From contig CAMDJU010000128.1 in assembly GCA_945900695.1 (NCBI GenBank), positions 1-7,613 on the forward strand: DNA of 7,613 bases, given 5' to 3'. The stretch's first letter is position 1, and every line of letters starts with the position of its first letter. The translations under genes and the position numbers were made by a program. Under the pieces are notes generated by a model. It saw nothing but the letters and a program-made list of their open reading frames with translations. It did not search any database and was not told the DNA's origin. This document shows positions 1-5,232 of the stretch, piece by piece. Source of the stretch: Bordetella parapertussis. GTDB lineage: Bacteria > Pseudomonadota > Gammaproteobacteria > Burkholderiales > Burkholderiaceae_C.

Positions 1-272
1 GAGTGAGCCACGTTCTAGCAGCTCCTAGCCCCTGTGTGTTGACGCCGTCGTCGTTTTGACCACTTGACCGACTTTGACTGACCAAGTTTTTGTCCGTACC
101 GACATCTGGTCAAATCTGTTTTGGCGACCACAGCCAAGACAACCGGGCATGTCCAATTAAAGGCCCAAGCTTTTTGCTGCACCGTGGAAAGTCAACTGAG
201 CGCCTTAATGCGTCATGGTCGTGGGCAGAAGTGTGATGAGTCGCTTAACGGGGCAGGACAGTGGTGGGCCGC
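1..272. other. Non-coding stretch, no gene recognised
   Basis: No reading frame here looks like a protein. The one long open frame (121-408, starting at TTG) has no Shine-Dalgarno and an unstructured composition, and it runs through the repeats at 273-353. The first ~100 bases contain several TTGAC/TGACC pentamers, for example near 39, 57, 64, 73 and 79, without a regular period. The stretch could be the tail of a mobile element that begins outside the window; that is inference only. Confidence 0.4.
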
Positions 273-353
273 AAAACTTCATACACATTGGCCAGCTCGA
301 ACCAAAACTCTATACACATTGCTGGTCTCGGGTGAAAACTCCATACACATTGG
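273..353 (+). repeat. Three 31-bp-spaced direct repeats (iteron-like / transposase-site-like)
   Basis: A 19-bp motif with consensus AAAACTYYATACACATTGS occurs at 273-291, 304-322 and 335-353. The starts are exactly 31 bp apart, about three helical turns, so all copies face the same side of the helix. The cores AAAACT and ATACACATTG are identical in all three, while the 12-bp spacers differ. An 8-bp inverted repeat, GGTCTCGG (324-331) and CCGAGACC (360-367), brackets the third copy. Phased repeats like this are known at the ends of IS21-family elements (transposase binding sites) and in plasmid iteron origins. No transposase or Rep gene is inside the window, so the assignment stays open. Confidence 0.7.
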
Positions 354-396
354 AGCAAGCCGAGACCGGTTGATGGCTTGGTTGAGAGTTCAAAAC

Positions 397-430
397 GCAC
401 AAGCGTAAAAAGTCTTTACGCTTGATGTGC
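397..430. repeat. Strong hairpin (10-bp perfect stem)
   Basis: CAAGCGTAAA (400-409) and TTTACGCTTG (415-424) are perfect reverse complements around a 5-nt loop. GCA (397-399) and TGC (428-430) can extend the stem beyond a small bulge. No T-run follows on the plus strand, so it is not a typical intrinsic terminator. It lies between the 31-bp repeats and an AT-rich stretch and could be an element end, a cruciform or a protein-binding site. Confidence 0.55.
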
Positions 431-546
431 TATAAGTTCAAACGAGTCTTTAAAAATATTACTTTGTAAGTATATGTGTATACTACAACTATACTATTCG
501 AACCCATTTGAAAGCAGCTAAGTTGTTGTTTTTAAATAGTAAAATG

Positions 547-567
547 GTGAAATGTAAGAGTTTTCAC
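547..567. repeat. Small inverted repeat just before the tRNA fragment
   Basis: GTGAAA (547-552) and TTTCAC (562-567) are perfect reverse complements around a 9-nt loop. They stand immediately upstream of the tRNA-like 3' end. This replaces the anticodon arm expected in an intact tRNA and could be a recombinase core-site arm or chance in AT-rich DNA. Confidence 0.35.
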
Positions 568-570
568 ACT

Positions 571-607
571 GCAGGGGTCACAAGTTCGAAACTTGTATCT
601 CCCACCA
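571..607 (+). other. tRNA 3'-end fragment, candidate attachment (att) site
   Basis: The 3' part of a tRNA is present in exact register: T-stem ACAAG (580-584), loop TTCGAAA (585-591), T-stem CTTGT (592-596), a seven-base acceptor 3' strand (597-603), discriminator A604 and CCA (605-607). A complete tRNA would need a 5' strand of GGGAGAT about 70 bases upstream, but neither it nor a D-arm is there, and the bases before 571 do not form a proper anticodon stem. Integrases commonly recombine at tRNA 3' ends and leave such fragments at element borders. That explanation is inferred; the parent tRNA could not be identified. Confidence 0.6.
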
Positions 608-695
608 AAAATAACCATATAAATCAAGCACTTAGGGGCGACTCTAGGTGTTTTTTATTAGGTTCAAAGTAGTATGGTCCGGGTTTACTACTTCT

Positions 696-726
696 CATAG
701 ATTTTTCTGTGTCTTTTCATAGATTT
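696..726 (+). repeat. CATAGATTT direct repeat pair, 22-bp period
   Basis: CATAGATTT occurs at 696-704 and 718-726, so the copies are 22 bp apart, about two helical turns. They start about 90 bp after the tRNA 3' end. Phased short repeats beside a tRNA-derived core are how integrase arm-type sites look, but two copies of a 9-mer in AT-rich DNA is weak evidence. Confidence 0.35.
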
Positions 727-870
727 CTGAACAGTCCGACAAGCCCATTTCAATGAGAGCTCAGTCAAGCTCGCATGGCTTAGACGGTTCATTGTGTTTT
801 GCACTGGGGGTGACGAAGCTGGTGCTGCGCTCAGCTTGAAAAAATCGCTACGTTTGTTTTGAACTGCCGC

Positions 871-930
871 CAGCTACCCAGCCCAGCGAGTTCTGAAAAA
901 ACGCGCTATGGGGCTTTTTTGATGCCTGCG
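871..930 (+). repeat. Dispersed direct repeat, copy A (terminator-like core)
   Basis: This 60-bp segment matches 6895-6955 in the same orientation at about 52 of 61 aligned positions by hand count. Shared blocks include CAGCCCAGCGAG, the A6-CGCGCT core and CTTTTTTGATGCC. The A6...T6 arms can pair around a short GC-containing loop, giving a weak bidirectional terminator-like hairpin. The copies lie about 6 kb apart and bracket the small genes and the whole cyn operon. Confidence 0.7.
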
Positions 931-1210
931 TGAGCGCTGGTCGCTTGGATCCCTGGCCATGCACCAAAGAGGTAAAGATTTGAAAAATCAATCTGGTAAA
1001 TTTTCAGAACTTAATTTTCCGTCGTTGAAATGTCGAGTTGTGATCAAGGCTTGCACCAAAACGATTATTTGAATGAAACTTCATGACCTAAAGCACCAAA
1101 AGTGTGCAACTATGGACGTTTGAAAGATGTCATGAAATTTGCTTGTTTGTGAGACTGGGTTTGTCCCTCTTTTTTTGCTTCTTTTGACAATTGCAGCTTG
1201 CAAATTCAAT

Positions 1211-1492
1211 ATGTCTCAAAACCGTTCTCAATTAGAAGTGATCAAACAAGCTGATCCAAGGTGTGATTCATGCGGCTACGTCTTGCCATCTCAGACCGCC
1301 TCCACTGGGCTTCGTTGCGGTTTGAATTATTTCAAGAGCAACTACATCATGAGGAAGTTTCAGCGCATGCAGCATTTCCCTGAAGTGCATGCTTACAACG
1401 CTTGCGAATCTTGGGCCAATGAACTGGTTCCCCACGAACTTCACGGTGGGTTTACTTTTCTAGCACCGCGAACAGGTAACTCCACGGCATAA
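1211..1492 (+). CDS. Small four-cysteine hypothetical protein
   Basis: The frame encodes 93 residues from ATG 1211; function unknown. Four cysteines, C18, C21, C36 and C65, form a C-x2-C-x14-C-x28-C pattern within CDSCGY, LRCG and NACESW segments. Such spacing would suit binding of zinc or an iron-sulfur cluster, though I cannot name a family. The conserved-looking TASTGLRCG stretch and the FPEV...CESWA ending resemble small uncharacterised proteobacterial proteins, from memory only. No good Shine-Dalgarno precedes ATG 1211. The frame stays open back to TTG 1139, adding a hydrophobic leader with a lipobox-like LTIAAC, so a longer exported form is possible but poorly supported. It stands alone, converging on the secreted-protein gene at 1593-1829. 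Confidence 0.5.
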   Translation: MSQNRSQLEVIKQADPRCDSCGYVLPSQTASTGLRCGLNYFKSNYIMRKFQRMQHFPEVHAYNACESWANELVPHELHGGFTFLAPRTGNSTA

Positions 1493-1592
1493 ATTCCGAT
1501 GCACAAGATTGTCTGTTGGCACTGGTCTATGAGACGAAGCATTTCTTCAACCATGTGGGCGGAGAGCTTAGATGTCATCAATGGTTAGTAAC

Positions 1593-1829
1593 TCAGCCAC
1601 CCAACAGCTTCTTTGCTTCTGCAAGGGCTTTCATCGACTCAGTGTGCTTGCCTTCCTTGTGTAATTTTTCACCTTCATCGCGCAATGCTTTGACTTTGGA
1701 CATTTCAGCAGCAGGTAGTTTGGCAGTAAGCACCTTTGCGTCGATTGCACGCATCTCTCCGGGACATCCATGCGCCGATGCAATGGCTGAAAAGCACAAA
1801 ATTATTGAACCCAGAACAAGTTGTTTCAT
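1593..1829 (-). CDS. Small secreted (periplasmic) protein, unknown function
   Basis: This is a 78-residue protein. Residues 1-19 form a classical Sec signal peptide: Lys2, a hydrophobic core, and ASA just before the predicted cleavage at Ala19/His20. The mature part, about 59 residues, begins HGCPGEM and is highly charged, rich in Lys, Glu and Ala. It is likely helical, with a hairpin of two helices around residues 38-75 ending in AEAKKLLGG. The start is supported by GGAG (1836-1839, minus strand) with a 6-nt spacer to ATG 1829. The single mature cysteine (Cys22) is three residues after the predicted cleavage and is not in a lipobox. It appears monocistronic; no clear promoter or terminator was found. 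The open frame on the opposite strand (1516-1833) is a shadow. Function cannot be inferred. Confidence 0.75.
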   Translation of the reverse strand: MKQLVLGSIILCFSAIASAHGCPGEMRAIDAKVLTAKLPAAEMSKVKALRDEGEKLHKEGKHTESMKALAEAKKLLGG

Positions 1830-1835
1830 ATAGGA

Positions 1836-1839
1836 CTCC
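1836..1839 (-). promoter_or_regulatory. Ribosome binding site of the small secreted protein
   Basis: GGAG on the minus strand, six bases before ATG 1829, fixes that start codon. Confidence 0.6.
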
Positions 1840-1860
1840 AGAAGTAGACTTTAATGGTAT

Positions 1861-2186
1861 TGCAACCTGTCTAGAAGCAGCCGTTTGATGCCCGCATTGT
1901 CCCTAATGGGTGCTGGAGAATTAGGTGTTGAAGGCAAAGTACATTCAAACTTATTGTCACGTAGTGACTGATACCTTTTTGGATGGTTTTGTTGTGCGCA
2001 CGCGCCATCTAGAACCAGTGATACTTGTTAGCGGCAACGCAAGGCGGCTCCACGGCATTGGCCACCAAACCTGGGGATAAAGCAGGTTGAGGCTTCGATA
2101 AAACAGCTCATTGACCAGATAATTTTCGCAAATCTGATGCCAGAAAGTTGTTTAAAAAACTCACTCTATAGTCAATTGGTACGACG
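1861..2186. other. Intergenic region between divergent small genes
   Basis: This stretch separates the minus-strand secreted-protein gene from the plus-strand DUF2784-like gene, so it should hold both promoters. Candidates for the latter are weak: TTGACC (2111-2116) with TCTGAT (2133-2138) at 16-bp spacing, and a lone TATAGT (2167-2172) very near the start codon. A 5-bp inverted repeat GTCAC-N3-GTGAC lies at 1956-1968. No gene was seen. Confidence 0.3.
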
Positions 2187-2555
2187 ATGCATTGGTTCGC
2201 AGATACGGTTTTAGTGATTCACTTTGGTTTGGCGGCCTTCATTGCATTGGGCTTGCTGTTGATCCCGGTTGGCAGACTACGCGCGTGGCATTGGGTGCGC
2301 CATCGCCGTTTGCGCATCTTGCATGCGGGGCTGATGGTTTTTGTCGCGACAGAAGCCTTGGTGGGAATGACCTGTCCGCTCACCACGCTGGAAGCTTCTC
2401 TGCGTGGCACCCAGGCGCATGAGTCATTCTTGGCTGAACAAATCAGTCGCCTATTGTTTTGGGACTTACCGCTCAGTTTCTTTTTGTTTGTTTACATTGC
2501 CTGTGCGGCGTGGGCGATTTGGCTTTGGTTTTTTTGTCGACCCAATCCCAAGTGA
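2187..2555 (+). CDS. DUF2784-like small inner-membrane protein
   Basis: This is a 122-residue integral membrane protein. Hydrophobic segments lie at about residues 7-28, 44-62 and 93-117. A basic loop (residues 30-43, many Arg/His) after the first segment suggests that side faces the cytoplasm. The CPLTTLE motif at residues 63-69, after the second membrane segment, and the early HFGLAAF stretch match the pattern I know for DUF2784, whose members carry ICPLTPLE at the same place and are 110-130 residues long. The family has no established function. The ATG at 2187 gives an N-terminus suited to immediate membrane insertion, but no strong Shine-Dalgarno precedes it. The helix-turn-helix remnant begins 63 bp downstream on the same strand. 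Two overlapping open frames (2192-2422, 2404-2628) are shadows. Confidence 0.8.
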   Translation: MHWFADTVLVIHFGLAAFIALGLLLIPVGRLRAWHWVRHRRLRILHAGLMVFVATEALVGMTCPLTTLEASLRGTQAHESFLAEQISRLLFWDLPLSFFLFVYIACAAWAIWLWFFCRPNPK

Positions 2556-2607
2556 GGTTTTTACCGATTGGCGTTTATCCGTCTTGCTCGTAAAGTGCGC
2601 GCAGATT

Positions 2608-2612
2608 GGGGG
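2608..2612 (+). promoter_or_regulatory. Ribosome binding site of the HTH remnant
   Basis: GGGGG stands five bases before ATG 2618 and supports that start rather than the in-frame TTG at 2606. Confidence 0.4.
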
Positions 2613-2617
2613 TAAGA

Positions 2618-2867
2618 ATGGAACCTAGCATGGTGTCTAAGGCTTTTAGAGTCACTGCTGGGATCAGCGAGTTGGCACGCATGCTGGACATCTCACGCCA
2701 AGCCGTGCACGCGATAGTCCGGCAAGCGGGAAGATCTCAACCTTGTCGAAACCGTTCTCAGCGAGCAGGATGCTCGAGTGAAGCTGGTGAGGTTCAGCCA
2801 AGAGGACATGGAAACCCCTCGCAGTATCCTTGATCGCACGTGGTCGGACGACGAGCGTGGGCTGTGA
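2618..2867 (+). pseudogene. Frameshifted helix-turn-helix DNA-binding protein remnant
   Basis: The first frame starts at ATG 2618, five bases after a GGGGG ribosome site (2608-2612). It encodes a clear helix-turn-helix, ISELARMLDISRQAVHAIVR (about residues 16-35). The frame then decays into an Arg/Ser/Pro-rich shadow ending near 2833. From about 2727 the +1 frame instead reads a protein-like acidic tail, beginning REDLNLVETVLSEQ and ending SDDERGL with TGA at 2865-2867. It cannot extend left past TAG at 2715-2717. Joining the frames around 2717-2727 by removing one base would give a plausible regulator of about 82 residues. So this looks like a small XRE- or Cro-like regulator broken by a one-base insertion; a sequencing error or two unrelated fragments are alternatives. 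Its target is unknown. Confidence 0.55.
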
Positions 2868-2936
2868 AGCTGATGAGTTCATGCCGCTAGGTGTTGAGTG
2901 GCCGTCGTGGCTATTTGCTTGGAGAGCACGCACCAG

Positions 2937-2964
2937 AAAAAAAGGGAAGACTTTGCTCCCCTTT
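2937..2964 (-). terminator. Rho-independent terminator of the cyn operon
   Basis: On the minus strand AAAGGGGAG and CTTCCCTTT form a 9-bp stem (one G-U pair) around a 6-nt loop, followed by a run of further Ts (complement of 2937-2940). It begins 39 nt after the cynS stop codon, in the right orientation to end the operon transcript. Confidence 0.8.
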
Positions 2965-2970
2965 ATGCTT

Positions 2971-2995
2971 GGTGGCTTAGACAGACCACCTTTTT
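2971..2995 (+). terminator. Possible plus-strand terminator
   Basis: GGTGG (2971-2975) and CCACC (2986-2990) can pair around a 10-nt loop and are followed by five Ts on the plus strand. It would stop transcription coming from the DUF2784/HTH side before it runs antisense into cynS. The short stem and large loop make it weak. Confidence 0.4.
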
Positions 2996-3003
2996 AGCGC
3001 GCT

Positions 3004-3447
3004 TCAGTACTGCCGATAGGGCAAGTACTTTCCGGACAGCACCACATTGACTCGGTCACCCATCGGGTCGGGTTGGCGCTGAATATCCATGCTGAAATCA
3101 ATGGCGCTCATTATGCCGTCGCCGAATTCTTCGTGAATCAGCTCCTTGATGGTGGTGCCATAGACGCTGACAATTTCATACCAGCGATAGATCAGCGGAT
3201 CGGTGGGCACTTGGGTGGGCAGCGATCCCTTGTAAGGCACGATCTGCAGCCATTTCTGTTCTTCAGCGGTGAGGCCAAACAGCTTGCCTACGGCCTTGGC
3301 CTGCGCGGGGGTGGCGGTCATCTGCCCCAAGCACAAGGCGGTGGTCCATTCCTTGGATTGGCCGACCTTCTTGGCAATGGTGGCCCAGTTCATGCTCTTG
3401 GCAACTTTGGTGCTGATAATTTTTTCGGTGACAGCGAGTCGGTTCAT
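3004..3447 (-). CDS. cynS: Cyanate hydratase (cyanase)
   Basis: The 147-residue protein converts cyanate plus bicarbonate to carbamate and CO2, the carbamate decaying to ammonia and CO2 (cytoplasmic, decameric in E. coli). The catalytic triad is intact: Arg88 in YRWYE, Glu91 in the same motif and Ser114 in GIMSAIDF, equal to E. coli Arg96, Glu99 and Ser122 with a constant offset of 8. The N-terminal part (about 1-75) is the helix-turn-helix-like domain. The C-terminal GTTIKELIHEEFGDG and GKYLP motifs are those of the family, and length is close to E. coli CynS (156). ATG 3447 is chosen because AGAGGA (3452-3457) lies just upstream; the open frame continues to 3564, but that part overlaps the ATPase gene and is not cyanase-like. 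It is last in the operon, 52 bp after the ATPase gene, followed by a terminator. Confidence 0.96.
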   Translation of the reverse strand: MNRLAVTEKIISTKVAKSMNWATIAKKVGQSKEWTTALCLGQMTATPAQAKAVGKLFGLTAEEQKWLQIVPYKGSLPTQVPTDPLIYRWYEIVSVYGTTIKELIHEEFGDGIMSAIDFSMDIQRQPDPMGDRVNVVLSGKYLPYRQY

Positions 3448-3451
3448 GAGG

Positions 3452-3457
3452 TCCTCT
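3452..3457 (-). promoter_or_regulatory. cynS ribosome binding site
   Basis: AGAGGA on the minus strand, four bases before ATG 3447, decides the start against the longer open frame that reaches 3564. Confidence 0.6.
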
Positions 3458-3499
3458 AATAGATGATGGAAATGAAAAGGGGATGGGTCGTCTGCGATC

Positions 3500-4369
3500 T
3501 CAGTGGGCCGTAGCGCGCGAGACCAAGAAGTCGACGATGTAGTTGCGAAGGTCGTAGTAGCCATCCAGGTGGTGCAACTGGGCCCGCGTCCGGCTACGCG
3601 GCAAGGTATTGATCACCGTTTCAGCGATCCCGCCGGGCTTGTAGTGGCCGTCCACCTCGACGCCATTGCTCATAAGCAGGATGCGATCAGCCAGCAAGAT
3701 AGCCTCATCCACGTCGTGCGTGATCATGAACACCGTCTGCCGCGTCTGGCCGACGATGGACATGAGCTCGTCCTGGATGGTGCCGCGGGTGAGTGCGTCC
3801 AGCGCGCCAAAAGGCTCGTCCAAAAGCAGCATCTTGGGCTGGATGGAGAAAGCACGGGCAATGCCCACGCGCTGCTTCATGCCACCCGAGAGCTGGCTGG
3901 GCTTCTTGTCGATGGCGTGGCTCAGGCCCACCAGCGCGACGAACTTTTCGACATGGGCATTCAGGTCCGCACGGCGCATATCGGGCCAGCGCGATTGCAC
4001 GGCAAACGCAATATTCTGCCGCACAGTCAGCCAAGGCATAAGCGCATGGCCCTGAAATACCACGCCGCGCGAAAGACTGGGGCCAGCGATCTCGCGACCG
4101 TCCATGAAGGCGTTTCCGCTGCTGGCCGTGTCCAGACCAGCGAGCACGTTGAGGATGGTAGTCTTACCGCAGCCGCTGTGGCCGATGATGCAGACGAACT
4201 CGCCCTTGGCGATATCAAAGGACACATCGGCGAACACGGGCTTGTAGGCCTGGTACGCCTTGGAGAGTTTTTCAACCTTGAGGAATCCGGTCATGGTGCG
4301 CTCGTAGTGGGGGGTTGGGGTAGGCGCTGAAGTCGGCGCAAGCGCTTCGGCGCGAGACTCACTCCACAT
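3500..4369 (-). CDS. cynD: ABC transporter ATP-binding protein, NrtD/CynD type
   Basis: ATPase of the cyanate (nitrate/nitrite-type) importer, 289 residues as drawn. It has Walker A GHSGCGKT (63-70), Q-loop Gln106, signature LSGGMKQR (160-167), Walker B LLLDEP with catalytic Glu185, D-loop ALD (189-191) and H-loop His218. It lacks the solute-binding C-terminal domain of cyanobacterial NrtC, so it is of the single-domain NrtD/CynD type, presumably a homodimer under the permease. ATG 4369 overlaps the permease stop by 11 nt, which suggests translational coupling. The first 25 residues are Pro/Thr/Ala-rich and not family-like, so Met26 (ATG 4294, start MTGFLKVEKLSKAY) is a real alternative; neither start has a strong ribosome site. 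The open frames on the opposite strand are shadows. cynS follows after 52 bp. Confidence 0.92.
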   Translation of the reverse strand: MWSESRAEALAPTSAPTPTPHYERTMTGFLKVEKLSKAYQAYKPVFADVSFDIAKGEFVCIIGHSGCGKTTILNVLAGLDTASSGNAFMDGREIAGPSLSRGVVFQGHALMPWLTVRQNIAFAVQSRWPDMRRADLNAHVEKFVALVGLSHAIDKKPSQLSGGMKQRVGIARAFSIQPKMLLLDEPFGALDALTRGTIQDELMSIVGQTRQTVFMITHDVDEAILLADRILLMSNGVEVDGHYKPGGIAETVINTLPRSRTRAQLHHLDGYYDLRNYIVDFLVSRATAH

Positions 4370-5222
4370 AGGTCACCGCTTTCTGGGCCTGGGCAAACAT
4401 AAGGTCCAGCAACATGCCGACCACGCCAATCACCAGGACAGCAAAAATCACGTTTGTCAGCGACAGGTTGTTCCACTCGTTCCAGACGAAGTAGCCAACA
4501 CCCGTACCGCCCACCAGCATCTCGGCGGCCACGATCACCAGCCAGGCAATGCCCATGCTGATACGCATGCCGGTAAGGATGGTGGGCGCTGCCGCGGGCA
4601 GGATCACCCGCAGGGCCTTGCGCAGCGGCGCCACTTCCAGTGTGCTCGCGACGTTTAGCCATTCGCGCTTGACCGAGGCCACGCCAAAAGCGGTGTTGAT
4701 CAACATAGGCCAGATCGAGCAGATGAAGATCACAAAAATGCCGCTCACGCCGCTGTCCTTAAGCGTGTAAAGAGCCAAAGGCATCCAGGCCAGTGGGCTG
4801 ATGGGTTTTAACACCTGGATGAAGGGGTTGAAGGCCTTTTGCATAAGCGGCGACATGCCGATCAGAAAGCCCATCGGAATCGCTACCCCCATGGCCAGCA
4901 GGAAGCCCAGCGCGACGCGACCCAGCGAGTGAGCCAGCTGGATGCCGATGCCTTTGTCGTTGGGGCCCCTGTCGTAGAAGGGATCCGACAGATGCTTCCA
5001 GCTGGTGCGCGCCACTTCCAGCGGCGGCGGAAAGCCGGTGGACTTAGTCGCGCCAGGGTCCTTGCCCATCATCTTGGCGTACTCGATCTCCTCGGCCGAC
5101 ATCGCGCCCGAGGCGGCAGTGCTTACTGCGGTGTGCGAGCCTAGTTGCCAGGCCCCTAGGAACAGGCACAGCAACAGGAAGGAGACCAGCGCTGCGCGCA
5201 GGTTTAAGGCCGTGGTTTTCAT
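4359..5222 (-). CDS. cynB: ABC transporter permease, NrtB/CynB type
   Basis: Inner-membrane permease, 287 residues, of the NrtB/SsuC (binding-protein-dependent transport) family. The first membrane segment is at about residues 8-27. It is followed by a long periplasmic stretch (about 30-90, with MSAEEIEYAK), as in NrtB proteins. Further hydrophobic segments lie at about 104-123, 138-153, 160-180, 218-237 and 257-276. The EAA-type cytoplasmic loop that contacts the ATPase is recognisable at about 188-212, with the terminal ILPAAAP. The gene begins 10 nt after the cynA stop; only a weak GAGCG ribosome site precedes it. It ends within the first codons of the ATPase gene, so the three transporter genes look translationally linked. 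The substrate is inferred from the cynS neighbour; nitrate transporters have near-identical permeases. Confidence 0.92.
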   Translation of the reverse strand: MKTTALNLRAALVSFLLLCLFLGAWQLGSHTAVSTAASGAMSAEEIEYAKMMGKDPGATKSTGFPPPLEVARTSWKHLSDPFYDRGPNDKGIGIQLAHSLGRVALGFLLAMGVAIPMGFLIGMSPLMQKAFNPFIQVLKPISPLAWMPLALYTLKDSGVSGIFVIFICSIWPMLINTAFGVASVKREWLNVASTLEVAPLRKALRVILPAAAPTILTGMRISMGIAWLVIVAAEMLVGGTGVGYFVWNEWNNLSLTNVIFAVLVIGVVGMLLDLMFAQAQKAVTYVE

Positions 5223-5232
5223 GGTACGACGC

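Larger units (their letters stand above)
611..1210. other. 600-bp gene-poor stretch after the tRNA fragment
   Basis: No convincing gene is visible on either strand. The stretch is AT-rich and holds the paired CATAGATTT repeats (696-704, 718-726) and repeat A (871-930). An open frame from TTG 1139 runs into the gene at 1211; its hydrophobic codons 9-21 resemble a lipoprotein leader ending IAAC, but no upstream ATG or ribosome site supports it. Confidence 0.4.

Noticed and set aside
273..353. Short CRISPR array
   Set aside because: Spacers would be only 12 bp and there are just three units, with no cas gene or leader; phased protein-binding sites fit better.
121..408. 95-codon plus-strand open frame as a gene
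   Set aside because: TTG start without ribosome site, no recognisable motif, and it runs through the three phased DNA repeats.
464..495. Sigma-70 promoter in the AT-rich stretch (TTGTAA with TATACT)
   Set aside because: The available -35/-10 spacings are 9 or 20 bp and no gene follows; low-complexity AT sequence explains the words.
532..607. Complete tRNA gene
   Set aside because: Only the T-arm and 3' acceptor strand are present; there is no D-arm, no proper anticodon stem and no GGGAGAT 5' strand.
1516..1833. 105-codon plus-strand open frame
   Set aside because: It is antisense to the small secreted protein, which has a convincing signal peptide and ribosome site.
2664..2933. 89-codon minus-strand open frame
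   Set aside because: It opposes the HTH remnant, has no motif or ribosome site, and runs antisense to a recognisable helix-turn-helix.
3448..3564. 39-residue N-terminal extension of cyanase
   Set aside because: It overlaps the ATPase 3' end, is unlike any cyanase N-terminus, and AGAGGA directly precedes ATG 3447.
3503..4330. 275-codon plus-strand open frame
   Set aside because: It is antisense to the ATPase gene, whose Walker A/B, signature and H-loop motifs are all intact.
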